Source: Bacillus sp. FJAT-18017 (lineage in GTDB: Bacteria; Bacillota; Bacilli; Bacillales; Cytobacillaceae). Taken from it: 64,000 nucleotides of DNA. The position numbers and the translations under genes are program-made. This document shows, piece after piece, positions 63,057 through 64,000 of this stretch (positions are counted from its first letter, which is position 1; each line of letters opens with the position of its first letter). The notes under the pieces were generated by a model. The model was not told where the DNA came from. It did not search any database and saw only the letters and a program-made list of their open reading frames with translations. The stretch spans positions 3,755,501 through 3,819,500 of the forward strand of contig NZ_CP012602.1 in the NCBI RefSeq assembly GCF_001278805.1. The letters run 5' to 3'.

Positions 63057-64000
63057 CTACCAGGCGATTTTTCCCATAATAACTTCACTTCTCGCCCCTG
63101 TAGCCGATGGCAGATTGTTGTATCGTTTCATCAAACACTGGTAACCCAGCAGGGCAAATACGACAGCTTCTTTCGCATCGCCTGGAATACCAAGCTCTTC
63201 AGTGCTGCCTATCTTTATCGCATTAGGAAGCTGGATTTGCAGCCGTTCTATTAAAGTACGGTTATGCCATCCTCCGCCGCTGACAAATACTTCTTTAATT
63301 TTGTGGCTTTCTATATATCTTGAAATATCCGAAGCTAGCGTCCTTGCTGTTAACTCTGTTATGGTGGCCAATTTATCGGCTGCAGACAAGCTGGATTCTT
63401 CCCAGCATTTTCTCGCATACTCAATGCCAAACAGTTCCCTGCCCGTGCTTTTCGGGGGTGTTTGTTTGTAGTAATCATGGGCAAAAAGCTTGTTGAGCCA
63501 ATTTTCATCGACATTTCCGCCTGCCGCAATCGTGCCATTTTCATCAAAGCTTTGCTTTCCATTTGTAGCCCAGCCGGCAAAGGCATCGATGATCATATTG
63601 CCTGGCCCCGTATCAAATGCAAGGATGCTTTCTTCGCTGATTTCAGGCGGCAAAACTGTAATGTTGGCAATCCCGCCGATGTTCACCAATACACGGCCGT
63701 ATTCTTTTTCCCGAAACAACAATTGGTCGGCATACGGTACCAAAGGTGCCCCTTGTCCCCCCGCCGCCATGTCTCTTGTTCGAAAGTCACCGACCGTTGT
63801 AACGCCGGTGCGTTCAGCAATGAGGCCAATATCTCCGATTTGCAGCGTCGAGGAAACGGAATGTCCAGCAATTTCAGCATGTTCCGGCTGGTGAAATATC
63901 GTTTGGCCATGTGAACTTATCAGGTCAATTTCATCCATCGTCTTGTTTGCCTCAGTTACGACTTTTTTGGCAGCATCAGCAAACAGTTCGCCAAGCAGCA
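63057..64000 (-). CDS. anmK: anhydro-N-acetylmuramic acid kinase, N-terminus off the window
   Basis: An AnmK-family kinase. The frame continues past the ATG at 63938 to the right edge (LLGELFADAAKKVVTEANKT precedes it), so roughly the first 70 residues of a protein of about 385 are missing and the true start is outside. Motifs: SSHGQTIFHQP, 'TVGDFRTRDMAAGGQGAPLV', VLVNIGGIANITVLP, AFDTGPGNMIIDA and VSGGGWHNRTLIERL, all typical of AnmK. It opens 1,6-anhydro-MurNAc while phosphorylating it to MurNAc 6-phosphate, the ligand of MurR and substrate of the MurQ etherase. MurQ is not in the window and may lie further right. It is the most upstream visible gene of the operon. Confidence 0.93.
   Translation of the reverse strand, partial: LLGELFADAAKKVVTEANKTMDEIDLISSHGQTIFHQPEHAEIAGHSVSSTLQIGDIGLIAERTGVTTVGDFRTRDMAAGGQGAPLVPYADQLLFREKEYGRVLVNIGGIANITVLPPEISEESILAFDTGPGNMIIDAFAGWATNGKQSFDENGTIAAGGNVDENWLNKLFAHDYYKQTPPKSTGRELFGIEYARKCWEESSLSAADKLATITELTARTLASDISRYIESHKIKEVFVSGGGWHNRTLIERLQIQLPNAIKIGSTEELGIPGDAKEAVVFALLGYQCLMKRYNNLPSATGARSEVIMGKIAW

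Overview
The window looks like chromosomal DNA of a low-GC, Gram-positive, probably spore-forming Bacillaceae bacterium (Bacillus sensu lato). The basis is strong AGGAGG-type ribosome binding sites, frequent GTG and TTG starts, lipoprotein-type sugar-binding proteins with CUT1 permeases but no local ATPase, a YesMN-type two-component pair, an ahpCF operon with a PerR-like box, a CspA-type cold-shock gene, and a typical Bacillus GC-rich intergenic repeat. No tRNA, rRNA, CRISPR array or intact mobile element was seen. The species cannot be fixed from sequence alone.

Region 1 (1-2.3 kb): a truncated exported beta-propeller protein, a 47-residue hydrophilic protein and a VOC/glyoxalase-like protein.

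Region 2 (2.6-35.8 kb) is a large carbohydrate utilisation locus. A plus-strand unit encodes a cytoplasmic GH3 beta-glucosidase, a 1113-residue GH94 phosphorylase resembling 1,2-beta-oligoglucan (sophorooligosaccharide) phosphorylase, and a LacI regulator. Facing it is a 12-gene minus-strand operon of about 19.5 kb: a second LacI regulator, GH35, two solute-binding proteins (460 and 980 residues), two permease pairs, an NHL/TPR/YIP1 membrane protein, an exported DUF5696 protein, a second GH35, and a glycoamylase/GH144-like protein. Next come an ABC exporter with a DUF1854 partner, a cytoplasmic Cys-type sulfatase, its radical-SAM maturase, and an EEP-family phosphoesterase/nuclease. Copies of a TGAAACGTTTCA palindrome lie on recognisable sigma-A promoters of the GH3-GH94 unit, the 12-gene operon and the sulfatase. 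I therefore read these as one LacI-type regulon. The best-supported substrate is a beta-1,2-glucan-like oligosaccharide, imported intact and cut by phosphorolysis and hydrolysis, possibly with sulfate decoration; this is inference from family membership.

Region 3 (35.8-39.1 kb): ahpF-ahpC and two small TTG-start genes. Region 4 (39.4-51.1 kb), all minus strand: a YesMN-like kinase/regulator pair with an adjacent solute-binding lipoprotein, then an unusual operon of an SDR dehydrogenase, divergent homologues of both halves of the glycine decarboxylase P-protein (GcvPA, GcvPB), and a complete CUT1 sugar receptor with two permeases. GcvH and GcvT are absent.

Region 5 (51.1-56.4 kb): a cold-shock gene, an exported protein whose signal peptide is split by a one-base frameshift, an exported hypothetical protein, two decayed coding remnants and an NCS1 permease. 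Region 6 (56.4-64 kb), minus strand: a MurNAc/peptidoglycan recycling operon running AnmK (cut by the window edge), sugar receptor, two permeases, a NamZ-like (DUF1343/GH171) enzyme without signal peptide, a tandem-GNAT protein and a MurR/RpiR regulator. It resembles the Bacillus subtilis murQRP-amiE-nagZ-namZ locus, with an ABC importer in place of the PTS.
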